DNA of 33,696 nt from a virus. Each line of letters begins with the position of its first letter. The stretch's first letter is position 1. Shown here piece after piece: positions 1 through 8,554 of the stretch. The stretch spans positions 1 to 33,696 of IMG/VR virus record IMGVR_UViG_3300025674_000185; one strand, given 5' to 3'. A program made the translations under genes and the position numbers. Under the pieces are notes generated by a model. The model was not told the origin of the DNA and did no database searches. It saw only the letters and a list, made by a program, of their open reading frames with translations.

Positions 1-388
1 AAACAGGAAGTGAATTAACTGTTGTTGTAATTTTACCAACATTAACAATTCCTGTATTAGCATTTTCTAATACTGATCTAAATACTCTTATAAAAGATGT
101 TGTAGAAGCTGAACCACCTACTGTAATCACTTCATCAGCTAAATCCCAATTTGAATCTAAGCCATAAATATGAACTAAGCTATCATTGTCATCTGTAGAA
201 GTAGATGTTGCTACTGCTGTAGTTGGAGTTGTAGGGTAAGCATATAAATCACCATTCTCCCATATCGTTTCGAATACTGTTCCTACTGCTGTATTGTATC
301 CAAATTTTTGAACTCCTGAAAAATTATTAACTAATCCTCTTTGAATTGCTAATCCTAATGGAATATTGTTATTACTTATAAAACTCAT
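1..388 (-). CDS. Virion-associated protein, N-terminal part (runs off left edge)
   Basis: Starts at ATG 388 and stays open to base 1 (129 codons plus one base). The product begins MSFISNNNIPLG and contains the stretches GLDSNWDLADEVITVGG and SFIRVFRSV. I recall this layout from a family of structural-type proteins in marine podo- and siphophages; the function is not established. The frame continues exactly into the open frame at the right end of the window (33696 to 33449), whose end (TFQTK, EKSDLEMRA, SAGFQLILE) is what that family has at its C-terminus. A direct join gives 211 residues. From memory, relatives have about 30 more residues near the junction, so a short piece may be missing. 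The ATG overlaps the upstream stop as ATGA. Confidence 0.75.
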   Translation of the reverse strand, partial: MSFISNNNIPLGLAIQRGLVNNFSGVQKFGYNTAVGTVFETIWENGDLYAYPTTPTTAVATSTSTDDNDSLVHIYGLDSNWDLADEVITVGGSASTTSFIRVFRSVLENANTGIVNVGKITTTVNSLPV

Positions 389-483
389 TTTCTAACCTTT
401 TTCTTTTTCTTCTTTTTTTTCTTCTTCATTGGTCGTTTATTAATAAACTCACTCAAAGTTTTTGTTGTAGTAAATCCTATCAT
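385..483 (-). CDS. Lys-rich micro-protein (32 aa)
   Basis: A 32-codon frame starting MIGFTTTKTLSEFINKRPM and followed by ten consecutive lysines, then VRK. Its ATG overlaps the stop of the upstream 65-aa gene (ATGA) and its own stop overlaps the start of the next gene (ATGA). This chained arrangement is the main support for translation, since composition alone would be weak. With the two neighbours it forms a run of strongly basic small proteins after the endolysin. The role is unknown. Binding to nucleic acid or to packaged DNA would suit the charge but is only a guess. Confidence 0.6.
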   Translation of the reverse strand: MIGFTTTKTLSEFINKRPMKKKKKKKKKKVRK

Positions 484-677
484 TTTTTCTTTCTCGGTTT
501 ATATTTCTTAATAGCTTTAGAAATAAATATGTTTTTATACAAAGAAACCTTTTTACCAAACTTCTTATCAGCTTTTCTTTTAGCTGATTTATATGCTTTA
601 GACTTCTTATTAAAAGATTTAGGTTTCCCTAATTTCTTTGGTCTAGGTTTGGCATATATAGGTTTCTTCTTAGGCAT
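480..677 (-). CDS. Highly basic small protein (65 aa)
   Basis: 65 residues, nearly half of them Lys or Arg, with no acidic cluster, no membrane segment and no cysteine. It begins MPKKKPIYAKPRPKK and ends KYKPRKKK. It is joined to both neighbours by stop/start overlaps (TAATG upstream, ATGA downstream), so it is probably translated by coupling from the 31-aa gene. It lies between the endolysin and a predicted virion protein in the late transcription unit. It could be a minor internal DNA-binding protein or a histone-like late protein. I do not recognise a named family. Confidence 0.7.
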   Translation of the reverse strand: MPKKKPIYAKPRPKKLGKPKSFNKKSKAYKSAKRKADKKFGKKVSLYKNIFISKAIKKYKPRKKK

Positions 678-772
678 TATTTTTTCTTTTTCTTTTTACT
701 CATCATTTTAGATTTCTTTTTAGCTGGTCTTCCTCTTTTAGACCCATAAGTTCCTTTTCCCATTGGTGTCAT
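677..772 (-). CDS. Basic micro-protein MTPMGKGTYGSKRGRP (31 aa)
   Basis: 31 codons: the N-terminal motif GKGTYGSKRGRPAKKK is followed by a Lys tail. I recall small phage proteins with a GxGTYGSKxGRP motif in marine phages; their function is unknown. A clear Shine-Dalgarno AGGAG (complement of 779-783) sits 6 nt before the ATG. The stop overlaps the next ATG by one base (TAATG), so this gene is probably the ribosome entry point for the chain of three basic micro-genes. Confidence 0.7.
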   Translation of the reverse strand: MTPMGKGTYGSKRGRPAKKKSKMMSKKKKKK

Positions 773-784
773 AATAAACTCCTA

Positions 785-1264
785 TTAGTTAGTTATTTTT
801 CCACCTGACCACTTTGCATCAGGTAACCCATTTGTATATTTCTTGCCATCAAATGTCAAAACCTGTTTTCTATTACTTCCATCTTTGTATGAAACATGAA
901 TCCAACCACTATTTTGTTCTCCTGTGTAATACTCTAAAATTAGTTGGTCAAAATCTACATTGTTTTGAATCCATAAAGCTACTTCAAGATTAGAAACTCC
1001 TAAGACTTCCATATCACAAGCCTCGCCAAGACAATGCTGTGATGTTGCTTTTGAGCCTATTGCCTCTGATAGTTCTGGGCTACGATAACCAGATGTTATT
1101 GTGATTGGTTTTTCAAACTTTGCTCTAACAGGCTCTAATACTTCATAACAAAGATCGCCTAAGTTTTTAATCTCTCCAGCACCAGCTTTGTTTTTAATAC
1201 CTTTTCTTGTAGCTGTTTGGCTTTTTTCAAATTCTTCTAAAGTAAAATGTTTAGATAGTTGCAT
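785..1264 (-). CDS. Endolysin, M15-family zinc peptidase
   Basis: 159 residues of a VanY / L-alanyl-D-glutamate endopeptidase-type M15 fold. The family cleaves peptide cross-bridges or stem peptides of peptidoglycan, which here would serve lysis. Visible motifs are SGYRSPELS (58-66), SQHCLGEACD giving zinc ligands H77 and D84, and WIHVS giving the third ligand H123. E111 (ILEYY) is the likely catalytic base. There is no signal peptide or membrane segment, so it needs a holin; candidates lie at 31828-32205 and 33207-33449, downstream on a circular map. The N-terminal FTLEEFEKSQTA segment is usual for this phage subfamily. The length is complete. Confidence 0.9.
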   Translation of the reverse strand: MQLSKHFTLEEFEKSQTATRKGIKNKAGAGEIKNLGDLCYEVLEPVRAKFEKPITITSGYRSPELSEAIGSKATSQHCLGEACDMEVLGVSNLEVALWIQNNVDFDQLILEYYTGEQNSGWIHVSYKDGSNRKQVLTFDGKKYTNGLPDAKWSGGKITN

Positions 1265-1269
1265 AGGAA

Positions 1270-2301
1270 TTACCTTGCAGTTGCTGGGGTATTATTTGTT
1301 CCGACTAGAGGGGATTCAGCAAATGCCATGTAGATAAAAGTTTGACCAGATATATTATGTGTTGAACTTGTTGACCTACATTTAAAACCATTACTTAAAA
1401 TGTCTATTTCGTTTGCTGTTGTATCTTCCGCATTACTATTATTAGCAAATAGTCTGTAATTATTACTATTATAACCTATTCTTTTATTGTCAAACATACC
1501 CCACCAAGTATAGCCAGTATCAGTAGTAGTACATTTAGTCATAACAAAAGCTGGTTTAAATCCTGTATAGATAAATGTTCCATCTGCATTTCCATTACCT
1601 GTGTAACTGCCAAACTTACTAAATCCTTTTTTCTCTGCGAAGCAGTAGGCTATGTGATTGTTACCAGAAACATTATTTGCAGTATCAGTACCTATGCTAA
1701 ATACAGAAGATGTAGGAGATGTATTATTCCAATAACCAGTACCACCAGATGTCGATGCATTACTTAAATTTAAAAAAACAGCATTAGTATTTGGTAAACT
1801 TTTATGAAAAGTAATCCAAGTTGAAGTTGCATCTCTATTTTTTACAATAACCATAGCTGGTGCTGTACCTAAACCATGACCTACTGTTGCTACACTTCCT
1901 GTTCCTGTATAAGACACAATACTAAATCCACTTGTAGTGTTTGCTGAAACTGTTGATGTGATACTTCCATCTGTGTTTGATGCAGTTGTGTTTGAGGCTA
2001 ACCAGTTCCATGATGCGTAAGTTGCACCACTAGTATTCCAACTTGAACCTAATGTAAAACCATCACTATCAAAACTTGTTAATGAAGTTGTTACATTTGA
2101 TTCTGCATCAGTACCATCTGATTTTATATATTTATAAACTCCTCTTACTGAATCATAAATAATATGTTCCTCACCAGCACTTCGTTTTTTTGTCCAAACC
2201 CAATCAGGTTGAAATCCAACACCTGTAATTGATTGAGAAGAACCATTACCTGTATAAAGAACAGTATTAAAATATTCGTCTGGTTTATTTATCTGTGCCA
2301 T
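1270..2301 (-). CDS. Tail appendage protein with repeated marine-phage domain
   Basis: 343 residues built from related beta-rich units. Each has a YTGNG or YTGTG opening, a G(F/L)xPxxVxxK strand and an SFDSDGF- or LSNGFK-like close (roughly 14-115, 125-225, 230-330). The stretches AYCFAEKKGFSKFGSYTGNG and FIYMAFAESP match a domain I recall from pelagiphage and other marine phage tail genes (possibly DUF7483). A role in host-surface recognition is inferred from position at the end of the tail operon. Its Shine-Dalgarno AGGAG lies inside the end of the HNH ORF upstream and the ATG overlaps that stop (TAATG), so it was probably coupled originally to the tail-fibre gene now displaced upstream. 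Confidence 0.75.
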   Translation of the reverse strand: MAQINKPDEYFNTVLYTGNGSSQSITGVGFQPDWVWTKKRSAGEEHIIYDSVRGVYKYIKSDGTDAESNVTTSLTSFDSDGFTLGSSWNTSGATYASWNWLASNTTASNTDGSITSTVSANTTSGFSIVSYTGTGSVATVGHGLGTAPAMVIVKNRDATSTWITFHKSLPNTNAVFLNLSNASTSGGTGYWNNTSPTSSVFSIGTDTANNVSGNNHIAYCFAEKKGFSKFGSYTGNGNADGTFIYTGFKPAFVMTKCTTTDTGYTWWGMFDNKRIGYNSNNYRLFANNSNAEDTTANEIDILSNGFKCRSTSSTHNISGQTFIYMAFAESPLVGTNNTPATAR

Positions 2302-2336
2302 TAATCATACTCCTGTGCATTAATTGATTTAGTACA
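2300..2336 (-). repeat. Direct repeat, copy A (end of HNH ORF)
   Basis: 37 bp identical at 29 positions to 2970-3006. It encodes CTKSINAQEYD and the stop of the HNH ORF and includes the Shine-Dalgarno of the next gene. Having that functional site suggests this copy is the original 3' end of the tail-fibre gene. Confidence 0.75.
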
Positions 2337-2990
2337 GTTTCTATTAAACCATTTATATGTATAATTTTTTGGACACATACCAAGTTTATATCCCATGTTT
2401 AAATACTTATCTACTTCAGATTTATTAACTACTAAATTTTTATTATCTTTGTTTAAATATCTTTTACCTAGACTAGCTTTATTACCTTTACTTTTTAATC
2501 CTATTTTTCTTTTAGCTTCTTCTGTATGTTTCCAGCCAAGATTATCTTGATGACCAAGTTTAGCTAATCTTACCTTTTCTTTATGTTCTTCAGTTAATTT
2601 TTTTCCAACAATTTTTGGATTACCTTTCATAGCTTTAGAAATCTTTTGTTTATGCTCATCTGTCATTTTTAAATTCTTTCTAATATTTTCAAATACTTTA
2701 GAATTAAAGTTTGTATATCTTCCTTTATTTTTAAAAGAAGTCATAGCATGAAATCCATAAGCCATTTTTTGTCTAGCAATACCAACTGTAAATTTACATA
2801 ATAATAAATGCACTAAAAAATGTTCTCTTGCAGTAAGTTCTACAAGATTAGATTTATCATTACTTCCACCAAGTGATTTAGGTAATATATGATGAATTTC
2901 TTTATAACCTTTTAATACTCTTGATTGAGCATTAGTGATTATATTATCATGCCATTTTTTATATTTGTTATTAATCATATTCTTGCTCAT
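2301..2990 (-). CDS. HNH homing endonuclease with NUMOD3 motifs
   Basis: 229 residues from ATG 2990; a second ATG at 2978, overlapping the upstream stop, would give 225. The HNH core is EIHHILPKSLGG (31-42), N48, then H57 and H61 in TAREHFLVH. Three NUMOD3-like DNA-binding repeats of the form TxEHKxKI..AxxG follow (about 109-165), as in free-standing phage homing endonucleases. The C-terminus CTKSINAQEYD is not endonuclease-like. It copies the C-terminus CTKSLNEQEYD of the tail-fibre gene upstream, and the DNA forms a 37-bp imperfect direct repeat with 670 bp spacing. This is a probable mobile element of about 670 bp that fused its ORF to the former end of its target gene. Confidence 0.85.
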   Translation of the reverse strand: MSKNMINNKYKKWHDNIITNAQSRVLKGYKEIHHILPKSLGGSNDKSNLVELTAREHFLVHLLLCKFTVGIARQKMAYGFHAMTSFKNKGRYTNFNSKVFENIRKNLKMTDEHKQKISKAMKGNPKIVGKKLTEEHKEKVRLAKLGHQDNLGWKHTEEAKRKIGLKSKGNKASLGKRYLNKDNKNLVVNKSEVDKYLNMGYKLGMCPKNYTYKWFNRNCTKSINAQEYD

Positions 2991-3006
2991 TCAACGATTT
3001 TGTACA
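2970..3006 (-). repeat. Direct repeat, copy B (end of tail-fibre gene)
   Basis: 37 bp matching 2300-2336 with 8 mismatches. It encodes CTKSLNEQEYD and the stop of the tail-fibre gene. The AGGAG of copy A is degraded to AAGAA here, suggesting this is the element-borne replacement end. Confidence 0.75.
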
Positions 3007-4329
3007 CAAACTTAAGAAATTTGTTGGGGGTTCGTAGTTGAACAAACCTATTCCATTACTATCATTGTAAGGAGAAGTAATTTTTGTTGTTCCGAAATAT
3101 CCATTGCCGAAGTTTGCATCTACTTTTGAATTACTACTACTTGTACTTCTTACACTTTCAGTAAAAGCATAAGTTCCTGTTGTTGGTAAAGATATTCCAC
3201 CTGTTCCTGTAGCACCACTTGTTGGATCGCCACTATTTTGCCAAGTTCCGTTTTTAGAAAAGTAAACATAATTATTGTCTAAGTCTAAAGCTATTCCAAT
3301 TATATCTCCATCACCATAAGTGTTTGCATAAGCACTATCTGTACCTTCTACATATTTGTTTCCATTGTCATTATAAACAGCTACTGTTCCTGTTCCTGTT
3401 CCAGCATGAGTAGATGGATCAATATCTTCTACAGTTCCAACTCCAAGCATATGATAACTTGTACCTGGAGAAGCTACTTTATACTCTGCATAATATTTAC
3501 CAGAAGAACCAGCTAATGTAGTTGCTCTGCTATTCCAAGTAGATGTAGTATTAGTTGCTGATAAATTTCCATTAGATAAATTTTGATTTGAATTATACAA
3601 AGCATTAAATGTAGCAAAAACATTACTAGGGGTATCAATCGTTTGTGTCATTGTACCATTAACTGTGAAGTTATTTGCATTACCAGAACTATCTGTTCCA
3701 AAAGCACCACTATTTTCAAACTTTAAAAAGAATCCATTTGTACCATAGGTAACTGATGGTGCAGTTTTAGGTTTCCATATTCCAGTTGTTGCATCATATT
3801 CTCCAAAATCAGTTGGCGAATAAACTTGACCATCACATAAATGAAAATGTGACATAGAACCATCAAAATAATTATGTGTACCATCAGTAAAAGTATATCT
3901 ACCTACTCTTATATCATTAGTTCCATTTATATTTACAGGAGTATTTTGTGCTAAATCATTTGTAGTACTCCATGCTGTAATTTCTTCATTATTTACCCAT
4001 AGTTTTATTCTATCATTTCCAGTTGCTTGTGTTGAGTCTAATCTAACAACTATATGATACCAAGCATTAGGATCTCTCAAAAGTCTTGTACTTTGTTGTT
4101 TAAAATAAGTACCACTACTATTTAGTAACCAAACATATAATCCACCATTATAAAATCCTATTTGTGATGCACCTGCAAGACTATAACCACCACCAGCATT
4201 AGAACCTAATATACCCATGTCTTCTGTTGAACCTAATATTTTAGATAATTTTATCCACACAGACATAGTTGTTATATTAGCATTACTTGGTGAACTACTG
4301 TTAGTTCTTGTTAAAAATGTACTAGCCAT
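2971..4329 (-). CDS. Tail fibre / adhesin with LamG-like and SPRY-like domains
   Basis: 452 residues. The first 200 or so look like a concanavalin/LamG jelly-roll, with WIKLSK at the start, AWYHIVVRLDS, KLWVNNEEI and FDGSMSHFHLCDGQ. Residues of about 255-410 contain a SPRY-type sandwich with GKYYAEYKV and GIALDLDNNYVYFSKNGTWQ. Such domains bind glycans or proteins in other phages, so host-surface attachment is likely. The start overlaps the upstream stop by one base (TAATG). The last 11 residues are duplicated in the HNH ORF that follows. Confidence 0.75.
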   Translation of the reverse strand: MASTFLTRTNSSSPSNANITTMSVWIKLSKILGSTEDMGILGSNAGGGYSLAGASQIGFYNGGLYVWLLNSSGTYFKQQSTRLLRDPNAWYHIVVRLDSTQATGNDRIKLWVNNEEITAWSTTNDLAQNTPVNINGTNDIRVGRYTFTDGTHNYFDGSMSHFHLCDGQVYSPTDFGEYDATTGIWKPKTAPSVTYGTNGFFLKFENSGAFGTDSSGNANNFTVNGTMTQTIDTPSNVFATFNALYNSNQNLSNGNLSATNTTSTWNSRATTLAGSSGKYYAEYKVASPGTSYHMLGVGTVEDIDPSTHAGTGTGTVAVYNDNGNKYVEGTDSAYANTYGDGDIIGIALDLDNNYVYFSKNGTWQNSGDPTSGATGTGGISLPTTGTYAFTESVRSTSSSNSKVDANFGNGYFGTTKITSPYNDSNGIGLFNYEPPTNFLSLCTKSLNEQEYD

Positions 4330-5183
4330 TAGTTAAACTGACCTCCATTATTAATTCCTACTGATACTGTAATACTAAAGTTTCTATCAGCAGTTTGGCT
4401 TTCGCCATCTGTTGCTCTTAATGTAAAGTTATAAGTCGTATCTGATGTAGGCTCTGGTGCTGTTCCTGTGATTGCACCTGTTGAACTATTTAAAGATAAA
4501 TTCATTGTACTTGCTGGTGTGTCAGCATTTGAAGTTAATACTGAAGTTGTTTCTGAATATGAAACTGTAGAATCTGATGTTGCTGAAACTGATAATGAAA
4601 CTGAACTTCCAGCAGATACACTTCCGATACTTCCTGATGCTGTACTCCAAGTAGGTGCAGAACTTGCCGATAAAATTGCAGTTGATGATCTTACTGCATA
4701 ACCATCATTGTTTTCTACTCTTACATAATAATCTGCGTTAGGAATATTAAATGTTGCTGAAAGAGTTGTAGAGTTTGTCCAAGTTACTGCTACTGCTCTA
4801 TAAATTTGACCTGTGCTATCATTAATAGCCTCTACAATTGGAACTGATATAAAATTTGTTCCATTAATTGTTACTGCTGAATTAGTGTCAGGCTCTATGA
4901 ATAAAGATGTTGATGTAATAGTTGGAAATGTAACTTGAGTTCCTGTAAGTGTAACTGAATCTGTTGATTGATCGAATGTACCTATAGTAATCCAAGCATC
5001 ATTATCTGCGTTTCTAATTTTAAGTGCATTTGAAGAAGTATCATACCACCATTGATAAGCATAAGTTGTACTAGGTTCTGTTGCACCAGAATTATTAGAG
5101 GCTATAGCAGATAAACTGTTATTATGGTCAGTTCTATAACTAGGAAATGTTTGGTTGTTTATTATATAGTCGTGTTGTGCCAT
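4329..5183 (-). CDS. Tail appendage protein with TIG-like and Ig-like domains
   Basis: 284 residues. The first 70 (MAQHDYIINNQTFPSYRTD to about IRNADNDAWITIG) match an N-terminal module I recall at the head of many marine phage fibre proteins, probably the virion-anchoring part. Residues of about 90-170 resemble an IPT/TIG fold, and 175-278 a putative Ig/cadherin-like domain with ITGTAPEPTSDTTYNFTLRA. The gene lies between the tail-tip gene and the LamG/SPRY fibre, which suits an assembly of side or tip fibres. The anchoring role is inferred from position and recalled similarity. Confidence 0.65.
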   Translation of the reverse strand: MAQHDYIINNQTFPSYRTDHNNSLSAIASNNSGATEPSTTYAYQWWYDTSSNALKIRNADNDAWITIGTFDQSTDSVTLTGTQVTFPTITSTSLFIEPDTNSAVTINGTNFISVPIVEAINDSTGQIYRAVAVTWTNSTTLSATFNIPNADYYVRVENNDGYAVRSSTAILSASSAPTWSTASGSIGSVSAGSSVSLSVSATSDSTVSYSETTSVLTSNADTPASTMNLSLNSSTGAITGTAPEPTSDTTYNFTLRATDGESQTADRNFSITVSVGINNGGQFN

Positions 5184-5186
5184 GTA

Positions 5187-7988
5187 TTAGAATCCTTTTG
5201 CAATATAGTCAAATGTTCTTGAAACTGCTGTATCACTAGAGTTTTTAAAGGTAACATCAAAACCATTAATAGTTTTATTCTCTACTATAAAATAATCTCC
5301 TGTTGCCATATTTTCGCCTGTGATACCTACAGCATAATTAACACTTTTAAATGGATTTGTAAATGAAACAGTATAAGTTGTTGCACCAGATACTATATCA
5401 TTTCCACTAAATATTCTATCTGGCATATCAATAGTTACAGAAACTTCACTAATTACAGGAGTTGTTTGTTGATCTCTTGATCTTAAAAATAATCTAAATT
5501 TATAATATCTTGCTGTGTAATCTCCAATTACAAAATTTTTAAATTCTGTGTAAGTTGTACCATCATCAGATAAAGCTATTTCTAAATGAGCATTTGAGTT
5601 AGATGGAGAATCGCCATCAAATGAGCCTGTTGCAGAATCAAACAAGCTAAAACCTCTACCATCATCAAATAATTCATTAGGGTTTTCTGCAAACTGTGTA
5701 ATAGATGCTGTTACTCTTGAAGTATAAATTCCACCAATATCTATAGGTGCTGAGAATAAATATGTTCCATCTGAATTAAGATCAGTTAGTTTTAATGTAT
5801 CGTTTTCTAATGTTAAATTTGTTTTAGTACCAGAAAATGTAGGGTGTTCAGATTGAGTAGTTACTGCATTAAAGTTTCCAATAGCTGAGATATTAGTTGC
5901 TATAACAGTTGCATTTACTGAATAGTTTTCTAATTTATCAATCGCTTTGATTAAGTAACTTCCTGTTCTTGCTGGAACAGTAACACTCGTTGCTGGTCTT
6001 GATACTTTTTCTACTAATGAAACTGAGTTTTGCCATTCAGCACCACTTGTTTGTGTGGAATAACGAATTTGATAGTGTGATAAATCTACATCTGGTATTT
6101 GTTCCCATGATAAATGAGCATCTGAATTTACAATATTACAAGCAAAGTCTTCTACATCACTAGGTGGCTCAGTACTTCCTATAATAGTTCTTTGTGCAGA
6201 AACATAAGTTGATGAAATTCCAAGACTATTTACAGCTTTAACTCTTACATCATAAATAGCTTGTTCTTTAACATTTAAAACTCTATGAGTTAATCCTGTA
6301 CCTTGTGTGTGAATAATATAGTCTGAATCTGTACTTAATTTATATTCTACTTGGTAATAATCTACAAAACTATCTGTACTTGCACCTATAGTAATATCTA
6401 AAGCAACAAGAGGAGTTTGGTTATATTCAATTAAAGTATCTCCTAAAGTTAAACTTGCTGGTGGTTGTATATTAAATGGATTAGGTAAATTAGTTGTTGG
6501 AATTGTACTCGCTTGTGTTTTTGTTGCCCAAGTATAATGTGAATCTTGATGCTCAATTAAAGATAATGCTACTGTAAAATCTTCATTAAAAGTCATACCC
6601 AATACTCTAAATGGTTTTGCAGAAAATCCTAAAGAACTATGTGTAATATTTACTATGTCGCCTATTGTTAATTCATAAGCATTTAAATTAACTGTAATAC
6701 CTAAAGCTAAAGCCTCTCTTGATCTTCTTAAAATAACTTCTGCCATTTCTTCAGCTTGATATTGATTAGTTAATGTTGTGAATTGAAATCTACCCTCTAA
6801 TAAAAAACCACCATCAGCACTTTTCATTGTTTCATGCTGGTCAGCACTAGGCAAACCAGAATCATCTACAGGTGGCCATTGTACTTCATCAACTTGGTAA
6901 TTACGATCAGGATTAACAAAGCCAACTATAACTCTATTATACTTTTCGTTTTTACTAGGAGTAGATAATGAATAACCACCTAAAATGTCGTCTTCAGTAA
7001 GTGTGATAGTCGCTGTGCCTGTTGTTTCAATGACTAGGCTATATTTTCCTGATGCATAAGGTAAATATCCTCTACAACCCTTTATTAATTCTCTAACATT
7101 ATCTATTATGTTTCTTGATGTATCTAATGCTACATTTGTATCAAAGATATTAATATCATCTCCACCAGAATATGGTGTTACTTGTGTTTCACAAACTAAA
7201 GACGCGTCATAAAAAGATTGTAAATTTATTTCAGCAGTAGTTAATCCTTTTCCATATCTTTCATTAGTTAAATAGTCTAATAAACACCATGCTGGATTTG
7301 TAGAATAGCTTGGAGATTGCTCAACTAAACTTGCATTATAAGTTTTAATTTTTTTACCTTGTATTTTTGCTTGTACTTTTGGAACACCTGTAAAAGCATC
7401 AGAATTCCATTTAAATCTTATAGCTAAATAGCATAGTCCACTTAATTTATGATTAGAAGTCCAATTAGTTAATGTTGATAATAGTGTTGAGGCTGATTGA
7501 CCATCACTACCAAAATGTGGCTCTATTCTAATTAAACTTGTAGATTCTTTATAAAAATTACTATCAGAAATATTAACTTCTACTTCTGTTCCATCTGTTA
7601 AATCACTTGCCCAAGTAACTATTTTATCATCTATTCTAATTTCTGTAATATCGTTTATTTCTCCCTCAGCCATAACGATTGCCATATACAAATAGGTATT
7701 ATCAGTACCAGAAGTTTCCATGAACACTCTTGTTCCACCTGTAAGTCTTTCTCCATAAATTACAGGAATATTTGAATCATTAGACTGTTTGTTAATTAAT
7801 AATCCTCTTTCAAAATCATCAAATGAATTTGTTCCAAAATCTTCTATTTCAGGAACCTTTGGTCTTAATGCCCATGAAATAAAAAGAGTAACTCCTAAGG
7901 CTACCCAAGGATTGTTTATAAATGAAACTACCTTTGAAACTTTTTTAACTACTCTTGTTACACTTCTAACAAAACTTCCAAATCCCAT
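5187..7988 (-). CDS. J: Tail tip / central fibre protein (lambda J-like)
   Basis: 933 residues. The N-terminus has a basic segment and a hydrophobic stretch (NPWVALGVTLFISWAL), then IPVIYGERLTGGTRV and YLYMAIVMAEGEI, typical of phage tail proteins of the J / gp27-like baseplate hub type. Residues of about 200-470 carry the hub domain (CLLDYLTNERYGKGL; NIIDNVRELIKGCRG). Two fibronectin-III-like domains follow at about 510-610 and 615-705 (YYQVEYKL, HYQIRYST). The remaining C-terminus is beta-rich and is probably involved in receptor binding. It directly follows the minor tail gene at 7988 with a one-base overlap, the expected order for a siphovirus tail tip. Confidence 0.85.
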   Translation of the reverse strand: MGFGSFVRSVTRVVKKVSKVVSFINNPWVALGVTLFISWALRPKVPEIEDFGTNSFDDFERGLLINKQSNDSNIPVIYGERLTGGTRVFMETSGTDNTYLYMAIVMAEGEINDITEIRIDDKIVTWASDLTDGTEVEVNISDSNFYKESTSLIRIEPHFGSDGQSASTLLSTLTNWTSNHKLSGLCYLAIRFKWNSDAFTGVPKVQAKIQGKKIKTYNASLVEQSPSYSTNPAWCLLDYLTNERYGKGLTTAEINLQSFYDASLVCETQVTPYSGGDDINIFDTNVALDTSRNIIDNVRELIKGCRGYLPYASGKYSLVIETTGTATITLTEDDILGGYSLSTPSKNEKYNRVIVGFVNPDRNYQVDEVQWPPVDDSGLPSADQHETMKSADGGFLLEGRFQFTTLTNQYQAEEMAEVILRRSREALALGITVNLNAYELTIGDIVNITHSSLGFSAKPFRVLGMTFNEDFTVALSLIEHQDSHYTWATKTQASTIPTTNLPNPFNIQPPASLTLGDTLIEYNQTPLVALDITIGASTDSFVDYYQVEYKLSTDSDYIIHTQGTGLTHRVLNVKEQAIYDVRVKAVNSLGISSTYVSAQRTIIGSTEPPSDVEDFACNIVNSDAHLSWEQIPDVDLSHYQIRYSTQTSGAEWQNSVSLVEKVSRPATSVTVPARTGSYLIKAIDKLENYSVNATVIATNISAIGNFNAVTTQSEHPTFSGTKTNLTLENDTLKLTDLNSDGTYLFSAPIDIGGIYTSRVTASITQFAENPNELFDDGRGFSLFDSATGSFDGDSPSNSNAHLEIALSDDGTTYTEFKNFVIGDYTARYYKFRLFLRSRDQQTTPVISEVSVTIDMPDRIFSGNDIVSGATTYTVSFTNPFKSVNYAVGITGENMATGDYFIVENKTINGFDVTFKNSSDTAVSRTFDYIAKGF

Positions 7989-8554
7989 TATGCTTTACCC
8001 CATTTAATATCTTGAACAGTTTGTGATGCAAAATCCATTCCTACATCTGTACTAAAAAATCTTTGTTGTGATGTGTTATTAGTCTTACGACCATTTTTCT
8101 TTTCAAAATCTGCCCAATGTGAAACTATTGCTAATTGTACTGTACTATTTTGTTCATTTTCTTGAATTTCAAAGCTTTCAATATTTCCTTTGTATAATAA
8201 AAAAGGATCAGAAATTAATGCACTATTATCATCTAATAAGCCTCTATAAATTAATACCTCATCATTTGTTACATTTTCATTTAATACTGTAGATATAAAT
8301 GTTTGCTCAGCACCAGATAATGTAAGATTAAAAGTAGCTTTTGATAAATCAGTTTGTTCGCTATGTTCTGAAATTCCTAATATAAAATCTGAAGAATTAT
8401 AAGTAACTGATGAGCCAGATACAGAAGATGTTAAAGGAAATGAACAGTCAGTAATATTAACAGGAGTACTGAACCCAATAGTGATAAGGTGTACTGGTCT
8501 AATATCATTTGTCGCTAATTCTGTTTTTACTGTCGAAGTTAAGTTTCTCGTCAT
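7988..8554 (-). CDS. Minor tail protein, tail-tip assembly (gpL/DUF2163-like position)
   Basis: 188 residues. Features such as ITDCSFPLTSS, FNLTLSGAEQTFIS, DEVLIYRGLLDD, LLYKGNIESFEI and a C-terminal DIKWG recall the tail-tip protein that precedes J in lambda- and GTA-like modules. It lies between a distal-tail-type protein and the J-like gene, as expected for tail-tip assembly. The start ATG 8554 lies 50 bp inside the upstream 76-aa gene and has only a weak ribosome site, so coupled translation is likely. The assignment is by position and recalled motif pattern rather than a named catalytic site. Confidence 0.65.
   Translation of the reverse strand: MTRNLTSTVKTELATNDIRPVHLITIGFSTPVNITDCSFPLTSSVSGSSVTYNSSDFILGISEHSEQTDLSKATFNLTLSGAEQTFISTVLNENVTNDEVLIYRGLLDDNSALISDPFLLYKGNIESFEIQENEQNSTVQLAIVSHWADFEKKNGRKTNNTSQQRFFSTDVGMDFASQTVQDIKWGKA

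Noticed and set aside
2301-2990. HNH ORF as part of an intein or group I intron
   Set aside because: It is a separate ORF after the stop of the fibre gene. I see no splice-type borders or intein motifs, and the fibre gene is not resumed downstream apart from the short duplicated end.
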